A DNA stretch of 6,596 nucleotides from an uncultured Actinomycetes bacterium (GTDB lineage: Bacteria; Actinomycetota; Actinomycetes; Nanopelagicales; Nanopelagicaceae). The DNA is taken from the NCBI GenBank assembly GCA_903918325.1, contig CAIXDY010000008.1:1-6596 (forward strand). Reading direction: 5' to 3'. Every line of letters begins with the position of its first letter. Position 1 is the first letter of the stretch. Positions 6,503 through 6,596 of this stretch are shown here, piece by piece. Under the pieces are notes generated by a model. The model did no database searches and was not told where the DNA came from. It saw only the letters and a list, made by a program, of their open reading frames with translations. The position numbers and the translations under genes are program-made.

Positions 6503-6596
6503 CTCTGTAGCTCCAGTATGGAGCACTCTTTGACTAAGTAATTGAACTCTAGCACCAATACTTTTATCCACAGCAAAAATTCTCAGAACCAACCAA
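6503..6596. other. Right-edge region with no recognisable gene; one short hairpin
   Basis: GCTCCA-GTA-TGGAGC (6510-6524) forms a perfect 6-bp stem with a three-base loop, next to the terminator. I see no tRNA signature (no T-loop or acceptor pairing) and no protein family in any frame. On the minus strand one frame stops at 6564-6566 and another at 6583-6585, so the last codons of a leftward gene could lie at the edge. This cannot be decided from so few bases. Confidence 0.4.
6564..6572 (+). other. Single exact DnaA-box match
   Basis: TTATCCACA is the consensus DnaA box. By chance about 0.05 exact matches are expected in a window of this size, counting both strands. No second box or AT-rich unwinding element accompanies it here, so it is at most a lone box or a coincidence. 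Confidence 0.25.

Noticed and set aside
6467..6560. A possible tRNA or small structured RNA formed by the two hairpins
   Set aside because: No cloverleaf pairing, T-loop consensus or acceptor stem could be drawn on either strand; a terminator plus a short hairpin explains the symmetry.
6418..6595. Open minus-strand frame of about 60 codons running from the right edge into the DUF4287/DUF1801 gene start
   Set aside because: It reads through the terminator-like stem-loop, its residues resemble no protein, and it is in a different frame from the gene. It is probably open by chance.

Overview
The window looks like a piece of a low-GC actinobacterial chromosome, most likely from the freshwater acI group (Nanopelagicales). 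This is inference. It rests on the low GC content, dense packing, actinobacterial-looking families (an AGAO-type copper amine oxidase and an actinobacterial UbiA subfamily), a small secreted module ending in GKKLVW that I associate with acI genomes, and several genes whose -10 box sits exactly where a leaderless mRNA would need it. No rRNA, tRNA, mobile element or CRISPR array is visible.

Layout, left to right. At 1-578 (minus) is the N-terminal part of an APC-superfamily amino-acid/amine permease that runs off the left edge. It is divergent from a plus-strand pair: a cytoplasmic copper amine oxidase (698-2590) and an overlapping short UbiA-family prenyltransferase (2578-3237). Facing them on the minus strand, and overlapping the end of ubiA by 27 bases, is a secreted PHM/DBH-like copper monooxygenase (3211-4452). 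Upstream of it, in the same direction, is a secreted protein of unknown function (4494-5315). A 109-bp divergent region then leads to a plus-strand tandem CBS-domain protein (5425-5856), which faces a minus-strand DUF4287/DUF1801 protein (5872-6423). The last 170 bases hold no recognisable gene, but contain a terminator-like stem-loop, a second hairpin and a single DnaA-box match.

How the genes may work together. The permease and amine oxidase share one divergent control region and make sense as an amine uptake and oxidative deamination unit. Placing a second, extracellular copper oxidase next door makes the region copper-enzyme rich, but nothing shows that the two act on the same substrate. 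The monooxygenase has all six expected copper ligands and a small Cys-containing N-terminal module not found in animal PHM. It is the most unusual gene here. The CBS and DUF4287/DUF1801 genes look like ordinary housekeeping or accessory genes without an evident link to the copper enzymes.
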